The notes: generated by a model not told the origin, from the letters alone. 64,000 nucleotides of DNA from Ignatzschineria sp. (GCA_030150405.1 JASLFU010000026.1:1-64000); one strand, 5' to 3'; counted from the first letter of the stretch, positions 32,985-42,752 are shown. Made by a program: numbers and translations.

Positions 32985-34082
32985 ATGGAAGATATTAGAG
33001 GTAAACGCGTGGTGGTCGGCATGTCGGGAGGAGTGGATTCCTCGGTGGCGGCCTATCTTTTAAAAGAGCGGGGCGCCGATGTGCATGGCGTGTTTATGAA
33101 AAACTGGGAAGAGGAGTTTGACCAAGGCTACTGCACAGCAGAGGAAGATCTCAAAGATGCAGAAGCTGTTTGCGACACTTTAGGCATCCCCCTTCATAAA
33201 GTGAATTTTGCAAAAAACTATAAAGAGCGGGTCTTTGATTATTTTATTGAGACCTTAAAAGATGGTCTTACGCCCAATCCTGATGTGCTCTGCAATAAAG
33301 AGATTAAATTTAAAGCGTTTTTAGATTACGCCTACGAGCTTGGTGCCGATTATCTGGCTACGGGGCATTATGCTAAAGTTGTGCGTAAAGAGGGGCGGGC
33401 GTATCTTCTTAAGGGTGTGGATCAATCGAAGGATCAGAGCTATTTTTTGCATCTTTTAAATCAACAACAATTGATTAATACACTCTTTCCCATTGGTGAT
33501 TATGAAAAGAGCGAAGTGCGACAAATTGCGCTCGATAATCGTTTAATCACCTTTGATAAAAAGGATTCCACCGGCATCTGTTTTATCGGGGAACGTGATT
33601 TTACCGACTTTATTATGCAATACCTTCCTACAGAGCCCGGAGAGATGCAGACCCCGGAAGGAGAGGTTGTTGCAGAGCATAAGGGCCTTGCTTTTTATAC
33701 CATTGGTCAGCGTCAAGGTTTAGGGATTGGGGGGCGTAAAGATTCAAGCGGAGAGCCGTGGTTTGTTGCCGAGAAGGATCTTGAAAATAATCGTCTTATT
33801 GTGGTTCAAGGGGATGCGCCAGAGCTGTATGGCAAAGGCCTTATTGCGCGCAATTTACATGAGATTAACCCCATTGATTGGGCGGAGGTCAACCCTCGAT
33901 TAACAGCAAAAATACGGTATCGCCAAGAAGATGTGAAGTGTGCGGTAACTCAAGATAATGAAAATAAACGGTTAAAAGTGATGTTTGAGAATCCTCAAAG
34001 AGCCATCACTCCTGGGCAATCGATTGTCTTTTATGATGGTGAGATCTGCTTAGGGGGTGCGATTATTGAATCTAAGTTTTAA
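32985..34082 (+). CDS. mnmA: tRNA-specific 2-thiouridylase MnmA
   Basis: MnmA thiolates U34 of tRNA-Lys, Glu and Gln. The 365-residue protein has the PP-loop SGGVDSS (14-20), the catalytic cysteines C103 ([12 protein letters not shown]) and C199 (STGICFIG), and the C-terminal beta-barrel ending in [16 protein letters not shown]. It is 18 bases downstream of prc and probably co-transcribed with it. A bidirectional terminator follows. Confidence 0.96.
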   Translation: MEDIRGKRVVVGMSGGVDSSVAAYLLKERGADVHGVFMKNWEEEFDQGYCTAEEDLKDAEAVCDTLGIPLHKVNFAKNYKERVFDYFIETLKDGLTPNPDVLCNKEIKFKAFLDYAYELGADYLATGHYAKVVRKEGRAYLLKGVDQSKDQSYFLHLLNQQQLINTLFPIGDYEKSEVRQIALDNRLITFDKKDSTGICFIGERDFTDFIMQYLPTEPGEMQTPEGEVVAEHKGLAFYTIGQRQGLGIGGRKDSSGEPWFVAEKDLENNRLIVVQGDAPELYGKGLIARNLHEINPIDWAEVNPRLTAKIRYRQEDVKCAVTQDNENKRLKVMFENPQRAITPGQSIVFYDGEICLGGAIIESKF

Positions 34083-34181
34083 AGAAGGATTGAGGATTGG
34101 TCAGTAGCGAAAGATAAAGATCTAAAGAGGTGTGAAAAACTGACCAATATAATTTTTGAGTATGTAAAAATTTAATTTTTG

Positions 34182-34235
34182 AAAACTCCCGAGGATTTAG
34201 ACGAAATGTTTAAACGCAAATACTCGGGAGTTTTT
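34182..34235. terminator. Bidirectional terminator between mnmA and lptD
   Basis: AAAACTCCCGAG (34182-34193) pairs perfectly with CTCGGGAGTTTT (34223-34234) across a 29-base loop. T runs follow on both strands, and the flanking genes converge. Confidence 0.7.
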
Positions 34236-34283
34236 CTATTTGGAATTTATCGATTTTTCGAGCTCAAAAATGGAGATTTCTCT

Positions 34284-36569
34284 CTATCTACGCTTTTTGC
34301 GAAAGCCCGTAATACTCTTATCCCAGACATCTTCTGTATCTTGACCAATATTACCAATGCCATTAAATTCAAATTCTAAATAAGCACGCCACTGTTTCTC
34401 ACGATCATTGGCGTTTTTACGGTAGTAGCGGGCAATAAAGCGAGTATTTACGCAGCAATCGCTATATTCAAAGCCGATATGGCTATCGATCATCTGTGAA
34501 TCATTAATGGCGTAGTTATAACGTCCAGCTACGGCCCATTTAGGATTGATCTGCCAAAAAGAGGAGAGATCGATCTGATCAATGGAGGGCTTTTTCGCAT
34601 TAGGATTACGGGTATAACGGTAGCCAAGATTAATTACACGGCGCTCCCGAGGTTGCCAGCGAAGATCTAAAGTTGTACGGGTAGTGCGTTTGTTTTTGGG
34701 TGACCAGCGCCATGTCCAGTTGGTGTAAAGGCGAGAAAGAATCTCTGTTTCCCCTTCAACAAACCACTCTGAGCGATTCACCCTTGCGGCATCTTCAGAA
34801 AGATCGCGCCCGCGAGTAATGCGAGGATTATCAAAATATTGTGTCTGCCCGGCAGAGAGCTTAAATTTCTCTACTCCTGTATCCCGGCGTATAAATCGGG
34901 TGGTAAGGGCTGTGGTTAATTGATTCGCATTAGACTGGCGGTCAGCACCGTTAAAAGCATTATGCTGGAAGAGAGAGTTATAACTTGGGGTTACCGTCGT
35001 TGTATCAAAGATCGGAATATGGCTCTGCTCCCGATAGGGGGCATAGAGATAGAAGAGTCTTGGCTCTAATGTCTGAATAAAATCACCGCCGCCAAAGAGT
35101 GATTTAAAATTGAGATCTTTTTCCAGAAAGATTCCGGTATCGATACTAAAAATGGGTAGCACCCGATGGAAGCTTGTTCCTTTTTCAGGCTCATATTTGC
35201 GATCACGATAACTTAAATCATAGCTTGTGAAGCGCAAACGGGCCTGAGGCTCAAAGAACCCCCAAGCATTTTCTAAGCGGTAACTTACCATAGGGGTAAT
35301 ATCGAGACGATTTGCCGATTGTGGGCGGCGGGGATTGCGATCTGTCACTTTTGTATGAAAGCGAACAGCCTCTGCACTAAGACCAAAATTTAAACCATAT
35401 TTTTGCCAGTTTCCCGTAAATGTTGCTTGAGGAAGGCGGGCATAAGGATCATTTTTAATAATATCGCGATCTACCACATGAAATTGCTGAAAACGTAGGG
35501 TTGCCGTCCAGTTACGCTCCCGGTAGATCAATTCAGCTAGGCGTTCAAGAGAGGTCTCTGAAAGAAGCCCTGATCGATCATCAAGATCTTTAAAGTAATC
35601 TTCATCCGATACTTGTTGAAAGAGAACATTTCCCGTTAACTTATCGGAAAAGTGCGATTTTTGTTGTAGATAGATCGACCAGCGCTTGCGGTCATTATAG
35701 AGTTTATCTTTAAAGAGATAATCCCCTTTTGCGGTAAGCTCTTGCCAGCGGTTGAGATATCCAAATTCACCATGCATGGTCGCCCCCCTTTTTGAGATAT
35801 AGCCGGGGGCAAGGAGTGCGTCCATATGGGGCGCAATATTAAAATAGTAAGGAAGCGCAACACTGACACCATTGTTGCGGTTAATGGATACATAGGGAAA
35901 GAGCAGCCCACTATGGCGCTTTCCATCAATAGGGAAGGAGACATAAGGGGTATAAAGTACCGGAAGCCCAAAGATATCAAAACGGGTCTTTTTCGCTTTT
36001 GCACGCCCCCCTTCATGATCGAGCTCGAGATCTTTTGATTTAAAGCGCCAGATCTCATTGTCTACCAAACAGGTGGAGTAGGTTGCATCATCTAAAAGAG
36101 TGGTCTGCTGTAACTCATTGTGATTAATATGTTTTGCACGCCCTTGAATATCCTGTTGCACGGTGCGAATAAAGTAGTGTCCATTTTCTACATCGGTGAT
36201 TTCATTATCCACATCGTATGTCATCTCATCTCCGACAAGAACAGTATCGAGAGATGCATAACGAACGTTTTCACCGGTTGAGCGAGCAATATTTTTGATT
36301 CGATCTAGGGTAAAGCTCTCACTTGCTAGTTCAGAGTTCCCATAGGTCATCACAACATTGCCATAAAGATTAGCCTCATCATCTGTAAGATCACCATGGT
36401 CGGCCACAGCATATACTTCACGTACGGTGGCATCTTCACGAGCCGTCTGAATATAGGCGGCAATGGGCGTAATCTCACAAGAGAGCGTCTGTGCGATAAG
36501 GGGCGTACTCGGGAAGAGTAGGGCTAAGCTGATCGCTATTTTAGAAAATTTAAAAGATTTTGCGGACAC
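34284..36569 (-). CDS. lptD: LPS-assembly outer-membrane protein LptD
   Basis: LptD is the beta-barrel that, with LptE, inserts LPS into the outer leaflet. The 761-residue protein has a signal peptide (hydrophobic 11-26), a first cysteine at C31 as in E. coli, the OstA-like jellyroll domain (about 45-180), a second cysteine in TYSTCLVDNE, and an adjacent cysteine pair (DCCVNTR) near the C-terminus. This is the layout of the four conserved cysteines that form rearranged disulfides. The barrel covers the rest and ends with a basic tail (SITGFRKKRR), not an aromatic residue. surA and pdxA, often downstream, are absent. It diverges from the BI-1/YccA gene. Confidence 0.94.
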   Translation of the reverse strand: MSAKSFKFSKIAISLALLFPSTPLIAQTLSCEITPIAAYIQTAREDATVREVYAVADHGDLTDDEANLYGNVVMTYGNSELASESFTLDRIKNIARSTGENVRYASLDTVLVGDEMTYDVDNEITDVENGHYFIRTVQQDIQGRAKHINHNELQQTTLLDDATYSTCLVDNEIWRFKSKDLELDHEGGRAKAKKTRFDIFGLPVLYTPYVSFPIDGKRHSGLLFPYVSINRNNGVSVALPYYFNIAPHMDALLAPGYISKRGATMHGEFGYLNRWQELTAKGDYLFKDKLYNDRKRWSIYLQQKSHFSDKLTGNVLFQQVSDEDYFKDLDDRSGLLSETSLERLAELIYRERNWTATLRFQQFHVVDRDIIKNDPYARLPQATFTGNWQKYGLNFGLSAEAVRFHTKVTDRNPRRPQSANRLDITPMVSYRLENAWGFFEPQARLRFTSYDLSYRDRKYEPEKGTSFHRVLPIFSIDTGIFLEKDLNFKSLFGGGDFIQTLEPRLFYLYAPYREQSHIPIFDTTTVTPSYNSLFQHNAFNGADRQSNANQLTTALTTRFIRRDTGVEKFKLSAGQTQYFDNPRITRGRDLSEDAARVNRSEWFVEGETEILSRLYTNWTWRWSPKNKRTTRTTLDLRWQPRERRVINLGYRYTRNPNAKKPSIDQIDLSSFWQINPKWAVAGRYNYAINDSQMIDSHIGFEYSDCCVNTRFIARYYRKNANDREKQWRAYLEFEFNGIGNIGQDTEDVWDKSITGFRKKRR

Positions 36570-36747
36570 TTGAAAAACGTTACTTTATAGCCATATTTAA
36601 GGGAGTAAAAGAGCCTAAAGAATCTCATTTTTTGAGCTAAATATCAATGATCCGTTCGCTTATTTTTTAGGAGCTATGATATTATAAGCAAGGTAAATTC
36701 AATCGTAGCGCAGATTAAACTTGCGCAATTAGATGAGGAGTCTATTC

Positions 36748-37443
36748 ATGAGAAATTATTATCAACCCGAAGTGGTGGAAGTTGCCCATAGCGGCACGAT
36801 GAATCGTGTTTTGCGCCAAGCTTATATGCTGATCGCTCTATCGATGATCCCCACCATTATCGGTGCCTTTATCTCTGTACAAACAGGGGTGATTTTTAAC
36901 CTTATGCTCGGCAGCCCGATCCTCTTTTTTGTGGGCTATATGGCCCTCTTTTATGGTTTAGTCTTTGCGATAGAAGCAAATAAAACCACGGGTGTTGGCG
37001 TTTTGCTGATGTTAGGGCTCACTTTTGTGATGGGGCTTCTGCTTGGGCCACTTTTAACACTTGCTTTACAGACCGGTAATGGTTGGAAATATATCGGAGT
37101 TGCAGCCGGTGGCACAATGGCACTCTTTGTGGCTTTAGCTGCTTTAGGGAGCGATGCGACCAAAAACTTCTCAAGCTTAGGGAAGTATCTGGGCGCTACG
37201 GCTATCGCTTTAATGGTGACCATTGTATTAAATGTGATCTTTTTAAAGCTTCCGGTGATTAATCTGCTTCTTTCGATGGTGATCATTCCATTTTCAGGAG
37301 CGATTATTCTTTATCGTATTAATAGCGTTGTTCGCGGTGGTGAAAATAACTATATTACTGTTGCGCTCGATGTTTATATCGCACTCTACAATATCTTTAG
37401 TTCATTATTGCGTTTGATTCTAACCTTCGCTAATAATGATTAA
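36748..37443 (+). CDS. BI-1/YccA-family integral membrane protein
   Basis: A Bax-inhibitor-1 family protein of 231 residues with seven hydrophobic segments. YccA in E. coli interacts with FtsH and modulates membrane-protein turnover. I prefer ATG 36748 because GAGGAG lies seven bases upstream; an in-frame ATG at 36733 includes the ribosome site in the coding region. The C-terminus has the VALDVYIALYNIFSSLLRL pattern (soluble-inhibitor Asp-rich loop omitted) that typifies this family. Function here is inferred from family only. Confidence 0.9.
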   Translation: MRNYYQPEVVEVAHSGTMNRVLRQAYMLIALSMIPTIIGAFISVQTGVIFNLMLGSPILFFVGYMALFYGLVFAIEANKTTGVGVLLMLGLTFVMGLLLGPLLTLALQTGNGWKYIGVAAGGTMALFVALAALGSDATKNFSSLGKYLGATAIALMVTIVLNVIFLKLPVINLLLSMVIIPFSGAIILYRINSVVRGGENNYITVALDVYIALYNIFSSLLRLILTFANND

Positions 37444-37557
37444 ACAATCGCTAAATAATTTATAAATTATTTTATTGATATCATTATTTGTATTGATGAA
37501 AGCATGATCTTTAAGGCAGATTTAGAGTAATGAATACTCTTTAAAGCCTTTAAAATG

Positions 37558-37586
37558 AAAAGGTGTTCATTTAGGACACCTTTTTT
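37558..37586 (+). terminator. Terminator after the BI-1/YccA gene
   Basis: AAAAGGTGT/ACACCTTTT forms a 9-bp stem with a 9-base loop, followed by a T tract. Confidence 0.85.
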
Positions 37587-37659
37587 ATTGCTTATGATCA
37601 AGGTAAACTGAAGCTTTTTACCTTCCCTCAGTAAAATTTAATATAGGAACGAGAGGCCT

Positions 37660-38412
37660 GTGGCTAGAGATATTGTTACCACCTCCCCCGATAAGATGAT
37701 TAGCAGCTCTGATATAGAGTCGCTTCTAATGCGTCTTGAGCGGCACTATATTTCACCTTTAACCCAGGTATCGCCGTTTGTTGAGCTGTTGAAGATGGAG
37801 TTAACGGGCCGCCCAGTGATCACTCAGATTGCTAATCCTGAGTCGTGGCGCTATTCATCTTTAAAAAAGGGTTATTCACGACAAGAGAGTTTTCGAATGC
37901 TTTCGCATATCGAGCGCTATTTAACGGATACTCGATCTGTATTTGCCCATGACAAGGGTATAGAGCTCGGGAGTTCTTTTCCCTATTTTGAGTGGGTGGA
38001 GAAGACGGCAAAGAGTAGTCACTCTATTGAGCGAAAAAGTTTTATTCATTATTTAGGGAATTATCAGTTTTTCTATCTTTATGGTCAAAAAGAATCTAAA
38101 AATAGGGGGGAGGGGGAGAGTTTTTCTCAGCTCTATAATGAGCTTAAAGCCCTAGGGAAAGAGTCTTTGCTGACTCTACTTGGGGGGAGTGTTACTGAAG
38201 AGATTGAACATTTTCAACTTCCCCATATCCCTGAACAATATCTGCCATTTTTAGAGAGAATCGATCGTCAGCGGGGAATTACATCGCTCTTTAATGGGAC
38301 GTTGGAGCTCTTAATTATCAACCCCGATGGCAAGTATATTCGGGGTTTAACTCGCAATGAGCTACAGAAAAACTTAACCCAAATTATCACTGAAACAGTG
38401 GAGAATACATAG
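37660..38412 (+). CDS. Unrecognised 250-aa cytoplasmic protein
   Basis: I do not recognise this protein. It starts with GTG, preceded by GAGAGG, and encodes 250 residues with no signal peptide, membrane span or cysteine-rich motif. It appears mainly helical, with several aromatic segments (YHYLGNYQFFYLYG-like composition near the middle) and a C-terminal stretch LELLIINPDGKYIRGLTRNE that may form a small beta unit. Codon use looks like its neighbours, and the frame is intact with a spaced terminator upstream, so it is likely a real gene. An alpha/beta hydrolase follows after 61 bases and may be co-transcribed. Confidence 0.75.
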   Translation: MARDIVTTSPDKMISSSDIESLLMRLERHYISPLTQVSPFVELLKMELTGRPVITQIANPESWRYSSLKKGYSRQESFRMLSHIERYLTDTRSVFAHDKGIELGSSFPYFEWVEKTAKSSHSIERKSFIHYLGNYQFFYLYGQKESKNRGEGESFSQLYNELKALGKESLLTLLGGSVTEEIEHFQLPHIPEQYLPFLERIDRQRGITSLFNGTLELLIINPDGKYIRGLTRNELQKNLTQIITETVENT

Positions 38413-38473
38413 ATCTATAGAAAATAGGTGAGAGGTTTTTCACTCTGCGTTGTAAACGTTTAAGGAGTTATTT

Positions 38474-39217
38474 ATGGTTTTTTATCAAAAAATAGGGGAG
38501 GGTGAGCCGCTCTTTCTCCTTCATTCAGGCGGAATGAGCCACACGGAATGGGCGCCGCAAATTCCCTATCTACAAGAGCAATTTACACTCTATCTGCTTG
38601 ATCTTCCTGGTCATGGGAATACGCCTATGAAAAGGGAACGGTTAACCATTAAAGAGTGTGGCGAAGCTGTTTTATGGGTCATGGAGCAGGAAGGCTTAGA
38701 AAAGGCGCATCTTTGCGGCTCGAGTATGGGGGGAGCAACAGCCCTTTGGGTGGCGATGCACCATAATGAGAAGGTCGATCGTCTCATTCTCTATCGAATT
38801 AATTATTGTAAAACTGAAACCACTTTTAAGGGCACACAGAGCATGGGCGATCCAGAGCATTGGGTTCGTCTAGGAATGGATCGTTTGATGTCGAAAATGC
38901 ATCTTGGGCAAGGGGATGAGGAGTCGTGGAAAGAGGTGATTAAACGGGTGGGAGATGCTATGAATCCTGAGATCTCAGATCATGGCTACCCATTGGAAGC
39001 GTTTAAAGAATTAGAAACACGTACCTTATTGGTTTGTGGGGATCGCGATCCTTTAGTACCCATGGGTGATCTTTTAGCGATGTATCAAACGTTGCCCAAT
39101 TCCGCTCTTTGGATTCTTCCTGAGGCGACCCATATCACTCAAACGAATCTTTGGCGAAAGGAGATCTTTGCCGATGAGATTACTCGCTTTTTAACACGTA
39201 CACGGCCCATTCTCTAA
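38474..39217 (+). CDS. Alpha/beta hydrolase
   Basis: A 247-residue serine hydrolase. It has the oxyanion segment LLHSGGMSHTEW, the strand-turn DLPGHGNTP, the canonical nucleophile elbow GSSMGG (near residue 80), the acid in VCGDRDPLVPMG, and the histidine in PEATHITQ, so the catalytic triad is complete. A start ATG follows AAGGAG. Substrate unknown. As a complete-triad hydrolase it is an alternative candidate for the missing BioH function, though it is not linked to biotin genes. Confidence 0.86.
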   Translation: MVFYQKIGEGEPLFLLHSGGMSHTEWAPQIPYLQEQFTLYLLDLPGHGNTPMKRERLTIKECGEAVLWVMEQEGLEKAHLCGSSMGGATALWVAMHHNEKVDRLILYRINYCKTETTFKGTQSMGDPEHWVRLGMDRLMSKMHLGQGDEESWKEVIKRVGDAMNPEISDHGYPLEAFKELETRTLLVCGDRDPLVPMGDLLAMYQTLPNSALWILPEATHITQTNLWRKEIFADEITRFLTRTRPIL

Positions 39218-39271
39218 TCTCTAGCTATTTTTATTTGTCTTGATCAATAGTTTATAGATAGAAGATTTCAT

Positions 39272-39300
39272 GCCCCGGGGAAAATTCTCTGGGGCTTTTT
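39272..39300 (+). terminator. Terminator after the alpha/beta hydrolase gene
   Basis: GCCCCGGGGA and TCTCTGGGGC form a 10-bp stem (two G-U pairs) with a 4-base loop, followed by five T. Confidence 0.8.
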
Positions 39301-39763
39301 ATTGGGTCAGAATAATAAATAGGCCAGTAAAGGTGATCGCTACATGGCTAAAAAGAAAGAAGAAACCGATGAAGAGTGCTAATAACTGGGGAAGTGGAAA
39401 GGTAGGACTTTCCCGCTTTAAGCGTAGAAAACTTTGGATCATGCCGATAATCACGAAAATAATCCAGAGTGCGACAAGGGCTTCGCTTAAAAGTGCGATA
39501 TTGTGAACAACGGGCGATAAAGCCGGCTCACCCTCGGCATTAACTTGCTTCGAGATATTGAGAGAAAAGAGAGCAAATCGAAAGAGTTGCCCAAGGAAAA
39601 TAGCACTCACCCCAAAGGCAAAAAAGATTCGGGTTAAACTATATCTCCCCATAAGCAAGCGACGTAGAAAGCCCTCTTTCGCTTCGGGTTCTTCCTTAAA
39701 GTCGTTGAATTCATGAGGGGCTTTTTTAAAGTTCTCTAAGGCGTGTTTTTGGCTAGGCGTCAT
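39299..39763 (-). CDS. Uncharacterised small integral membrane protein
   Basis: A 154-residue protein with a charged N-terminal cytoplasmic segment (about 1-44) and three hydrophobic helices (about 45-67, 88-112 and 128-150). I recognise no family motif. It lies between convergent and co-directional genes: dprA starts upstream at 41001 and ends 59 bases before it, so the two could share a transcript. The stop overlaps the terminator of the convergent hydrolase gene. Likely real because of its length and clean membrane pattern. Confidence 0.75.
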   Translation of the reverse strand: MTPSQKHALENFKKAPHEFNDFKEEPEAKEGFLRRLLMGRYSLTRIFFAFGVSAIFLGQLFRFALFSLNISKQVNAEGEPALSPVVHNIALLSEALVALWIIFVIIGMIQSFLRLKRESPTFPLPQLLALFIGFFFLFSHVAITFTGLFIILTQ

Positions 39764-39822
39764 AATTTTAGGGGAATGATAAGTTTATAAAAGGAGTAGT
39801 ATAGCCTCTTTGAGAGAGGCTT

Positions 39823-41001
39823 TTAAGGGAAACTCTTTTGCTGATAACGGCCTCCCCCAAGATTCTCTATTACACCTTCAATCTCTAACATCATCAGTTG
39901 ATTGCTAATCTCCGAAGCTGGGAGCTGTAAAATTTCGACAAGTTGATCGATAGAGTGCTCATTTTTCAGGGCCTCAAAAAGCGGGAGCAAGCTGGCATCT
40001 GCAGGAGGAATCACTTTAGGAGGCTGATTAAGTGAAGCTTTAGAGACTTGCGCTCTCTCTTGAGTCGGCGATTGAAAATCAAAACTGGTCTGCTCCTCTT
40101 TTGAAGGTATCCAACCGCTTAATTCTTGGCGAATATCGAGAGTCGATTCCACTAATGTCGCTCCTTCCCGAATTAATTGATGAGTTCCTTTAGATTGAAT
40201 ATTGTGAATAGAGCCAGGGAGCGCAAAGACTTCTCGATTCTCCTCCATAGCAAGGCGTGCAGTAATCAGAGAGCCTGATCTTAAAGCGGCTTCTACCACC
40301 AGCGTCCCTAATGAGAGCCCTGCAATAATACGGTTTCTGCGGGGGAAGTTATCGGGTTTTGCAGGCATATGAAGAGGAAACTCACTAACTATAGCGCCCT
40401 CATTTTCTAAAATCTCCCTAGCAAGGGGAAGATGTTTTTTAGGGTAGATCTGCTCTAGCCCTGTCCCGAGGACGGCAATGGTTTTAAGCTGCGCATCCAC
40501 CGCCCCTTGGTGTGCCATTTTATCGACGCCTAAAGCAAGTCCGCTAGTAATACAAAATCCAGCTTGAGCCAGCTCTTTGGCAAAGATATAACTATTATGC
40601 TCTCCCTCTTTAGTCGGCTTTCGAGAACCTACAATCGCAATTTGAGGCATGTTAAGCAGAGCGCGATTCCCCTTAATAAAGAGCAGTGGCGGGGCTGAAT
40701 GGATCTCTTTTAAAAGGGGTGGATAGTCTTCATCACTCAATACCATAATATGGTGATGGGGTTGACGCTCCCAAGCCATGGCAGCTTCTATCTTTTTAAG
40801 CAGATTCTCACTCCCTTTTCCGCTCTTTTTATAAGTATTAAATCGAGCATCAATGACCGATTTGGGCATGCCTGCCTTTTGCCACTCTTCGCGACCGGCC
40901 TCGAGGGCAAAATGGGGGTCTTTAAAATAATGTAAAAGCTGTTTAAACCTTGCCGGGCCAACATTGGGTGTGTAGTAGAGCTCAAGCCAATGGCGCAACA
41001 T
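39823..41001 (-). CDS. dprA: DNA-processing protein DprA
   Basis: DprA loads RecA on incoming single-stranded DNA during natural transformation. The 392-residue protein has an N-terminal SAM-like helical region, the Rossmann-like core with IVGSRKPTKEGE, CITSGLALGVDKMAHQGA, VLGTGLEQIYPKKH and NFPRRNRIIAGLS, and a C-terminal winged-helix domain (about 325-385). Everything needed is present. It is divergent from bcp across about 95 bases. Presence suggests, but does not prove, competence. Confidence 0.94.
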   Translation of the reverse strand: MLRHWLELYYTPNVGPARFKQLLHYFKDPHFALEAGREEWQKAGMPKSVIDARFNTYKKSGKGSENLLKKIEAAMAWERQPHHHIMVLSDEDYPPLLKEIHSAPPLLFIKGNRALLNMPQIAIVGSRKPTKEGEHNSYIFAKELAQAGFCITSGLALGVDKMAHQGAVDAQLKTIAVLGTGLEQIYPKKHLPLAREILENEGAIVSEFPLHMPAKPDNFPRRNRIIAGLSLGTLVVEAALRSGSLITARLAMEENREVFALPGSIHNIQSKGTHQLIREGATLVESTLDIRQELSGWIPSKEEQTSFDFQSPTQERAQVSKASLNQPPKVIPPADASLLPLFEALKNEHSIDQLVEILQLPASEISNQLMMLEIEGVIENLGGGRYQQKSFP

Positions 41002-41095
41002 TTTATCCCCTTTTATTACTTGAATAATGCTATATTGAATTTAATAGAAATTATGCAAGAGATAGATAATACCATATAAAATCAAGAGGTTAATG

Positions 41096-41572
41096 ATGGA
41101 AAAAGCGATAAATAAAATTGAAAAAGAGATCCTAAATCAAGCATTTGAAACGCAAAATGCCCCTTATGCTTTAGCAGGAAGCGAAGCCGAACGAATCGTT
41201 CTCTTCTTCTATCCAAAAGATAATACTCCTGGCTGCAGTAACGAAGTGCAAGACTTTAATGCCCACTTAGCCCATTTTGAGGCTGAAAATGTAGCCGTTG
41301 TGGGAGCTTCTCGGGATTCTAAAAAGTCTCATGAGCGCTTTGCAGAAAAGTTTGGGCTCAATTTTCCCCTGCTTTCTGATCCAGAGGAGATACTCTGCCG
41401 AGCTTTTGATGTGATTAAGGAAAAAAATATGTTTGGCCGCAAAGGCTTTGGTATTGAACGCAGCACCTTTCTTTTGGATAAAGAGGGCAATATTTTACAA
41501 GAATGGCGTAAAGTAAAGGTTAAGGGGCATGTTGAGGAGGTGCTTAAGAGCATTCGCGGGGAGTCAGTTTAA
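41096..41572 (+). CDS. bcp: Peroxiredoxin, Bcp/PrxQ type
   Basis: A thiol peroxidase of 158 residues that reduces hydroperoxides with thioredoxin. The peroxidatic cysteine is in FFYPKDNTPGCSNEV; the usual second cysteine five residues later in E. coli Bcp is absent (the sequence continues SNEVQDF). The remaining cysteine in EEILCRAFD is a possible alternative partner. Other family features are VVGASRDSKKSHERFAEKFGLNFPLLSD and RSTFLLDKEG. The N-terminus is divergent and lacks the usual G-D-x-APxF start. I prefer the second ATG (41096), six bases after AGAGG, over the adjacent 41093. Confidence 0.86.
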   Translation: MEKAINKIEKEILNQAFETQNAPYALAGSEAERIVLFFYPKDNTPGCSNEVQDFNAHLAHFEAENVAVVGASRDSKKSHERFAEKFGLNFPLLSDPEEILCRAFDVIKEKNMFGRKGFGIERSTFLLDKEGNILQEWRKVKVKGHVEEVLKSIRGESV

Positions 41573-41695
41573 ACGCGATGGTTACGCTTTTATAGAGCCT
41601 CTACTTATGCAATTGAGGCCCAATTAAAATATAAGAATATTTAATATAGAGTATTTAAGACACTCTAATATTTAATTCTACCAAAGGAGATCATC

Positions 41696-42649
41696 ATGGG
41701 ATGTCGTCATAATCACGGTTATAAAACGATTCACGATTTTCACGCAAATAAGCATTATGGCTGGGATAACTCCCTAGAGCCGATTATGGAGGTGAATTCC
41801 GGAGAGACGGTGAATTATATGATTTGTGAATCCTCCGGAGGGCAGTTTAATAAAAAGAGCCAAGCAGATGATGTGCTTAATCTCGATTTTACAAAGGTTA
41901 ACCCCGTAGCAGGGCCGATCTATATCAAAGGGGCAATACCGGGGGATACTTTAGAGATCGAAATGCTCGACTTTCGCCAGCTCGATTGGGGGTGGACGGC
42001 GCTTATTCCAGGATTTGGTCTGCTTTCGGAGCACTTTAAAGATCCCGCTATGAAGATTTTTGATCTTAAAGAGCGCAATCGTGCAGAATTTTTGCATGGC
42101 ATTGATATCTTTATTAAGCCATTTCCCGGGACGATGGGAGTTGCACTGCCAGAGCCTGGGCTTCACTCCATTGTTCCGCCAAGACAAAATGGGGGGAATA
42201 TGGATATTCGTCATCTTGTTAAAGGTACAAAGCTTTATCTGCCTGTATGGCAAGAGGGAGCGCTCTTTTCGATTGGAGATACCCATGCAGCGCAAGGAGA
42301 TGGTGAAGTCTGTGGTACAGCTATTGAGGCTTCGATGGAGACTACTGTTCGTTTTAAACTTCATAAAGGAGTAAGCATTCAAGAGCCCCGTTACTCCATT
42401 CCAGGGCCACCTACACCCGAAGCCGATGCGATGGGTTACTATGTCACCACAGGATTTGGGCCAGACCTTTATCAAGCTTCCCAAAAGGCGATTAGCTATA
42501 TGATCGAGCATCTCACCACAACTTATAAAATGAGTGACGAAGAGGCCTACATGCTCTGCAGTATTGCGGTGGACCTTCGGATTAATGAGATTGTGGATGC
42601 GCCGAATTGGTTGGTATCTGCATTTTTACCTAATTCAATCTTTCGTTAA
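41696..42649 (+). CDS. Acetamidase/formamidase family protein
   Basis: A 317-residue member of the FmdA/AmdA family, whose enzymes hydrolyse formamide, acetamide or short amides. Typical parts are the early KHYGWDNSLEPIMEVNSGETV, GPIYIKGAIPGDTLEIEMLD, IFIKPFPGTMGVAL, PPRQNGGNMDIRHLVKGTKL, SIGDTHAAQGDGEVCGTAIE and the C-terminal MSDEEAYMLCSIAVDLRINEIVD. The signature GD-H-AAQGDGEV is intact, so it is probably active. A strong AAAGGAG ribosome site precedes ATG 41696. No amide transporter or regulator sits beside it, so it is a single-gene unit. Confidence 0.91.
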   Translation: MGCRHNHGYKTIHDFHANKHYGWDNSLEPIMEVNSGETVNYMICESSGGQFNKKSQADDVLNLDFTKVNPVAGPIYIKGAIPGDTLEIEMLDFRQLDWGWTALIPGFGLLSEHFKDPAMKIFDLKERNRAEFLHGIDIFIKPFPGTMGVALPEPGLHSIVPPRQNGGNMDIRHLVKGTKLYLPVWQEGALFSIGDTHAAQGDGEVCGTAIEASMETTVRFKLHKGVSIQEPRYSIPGPPTPEADAMGYYVTTGFGPDLYQASQKAISYMIEHLTTTYKMSDEEAYMLCSIAVDLRINEIVDAPNWLVSAFLPNSIFR

Positions 42650-42710
42650 TCTATATTGAACGCTCAACTTAGGCTTCAACTTAACTTTATATTTAGAGTT
42701 TATATTCAGA

Positions 42711-42728
42711 GCGCCCCGATTGGGGCGC
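42711..42728 (+). terminator. GC-rich hairpin between the formamidase and phoH genes
   Basis: GCGCCCC/GGGGCGC is a perfect 7-bp stem with a 4-base loop. The T run after it is weak, and the phoH ribosome site starts about 15 bases on, so it may end the upstream transcript or modulate phoH translation. Confidence 0.45.
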
Positions 42729-42752
42729 AATATTTCTCTTTAAGGAGAGACT

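Noticed and set aside
39823..41001. Reading dprA plus restriction genes as evidence of a mobile element or competence island
   Set aside because: dprA is a common chromosomal gene here flanked by housekeeping genes, and no integrase, transposase or att-like repeat was seen.
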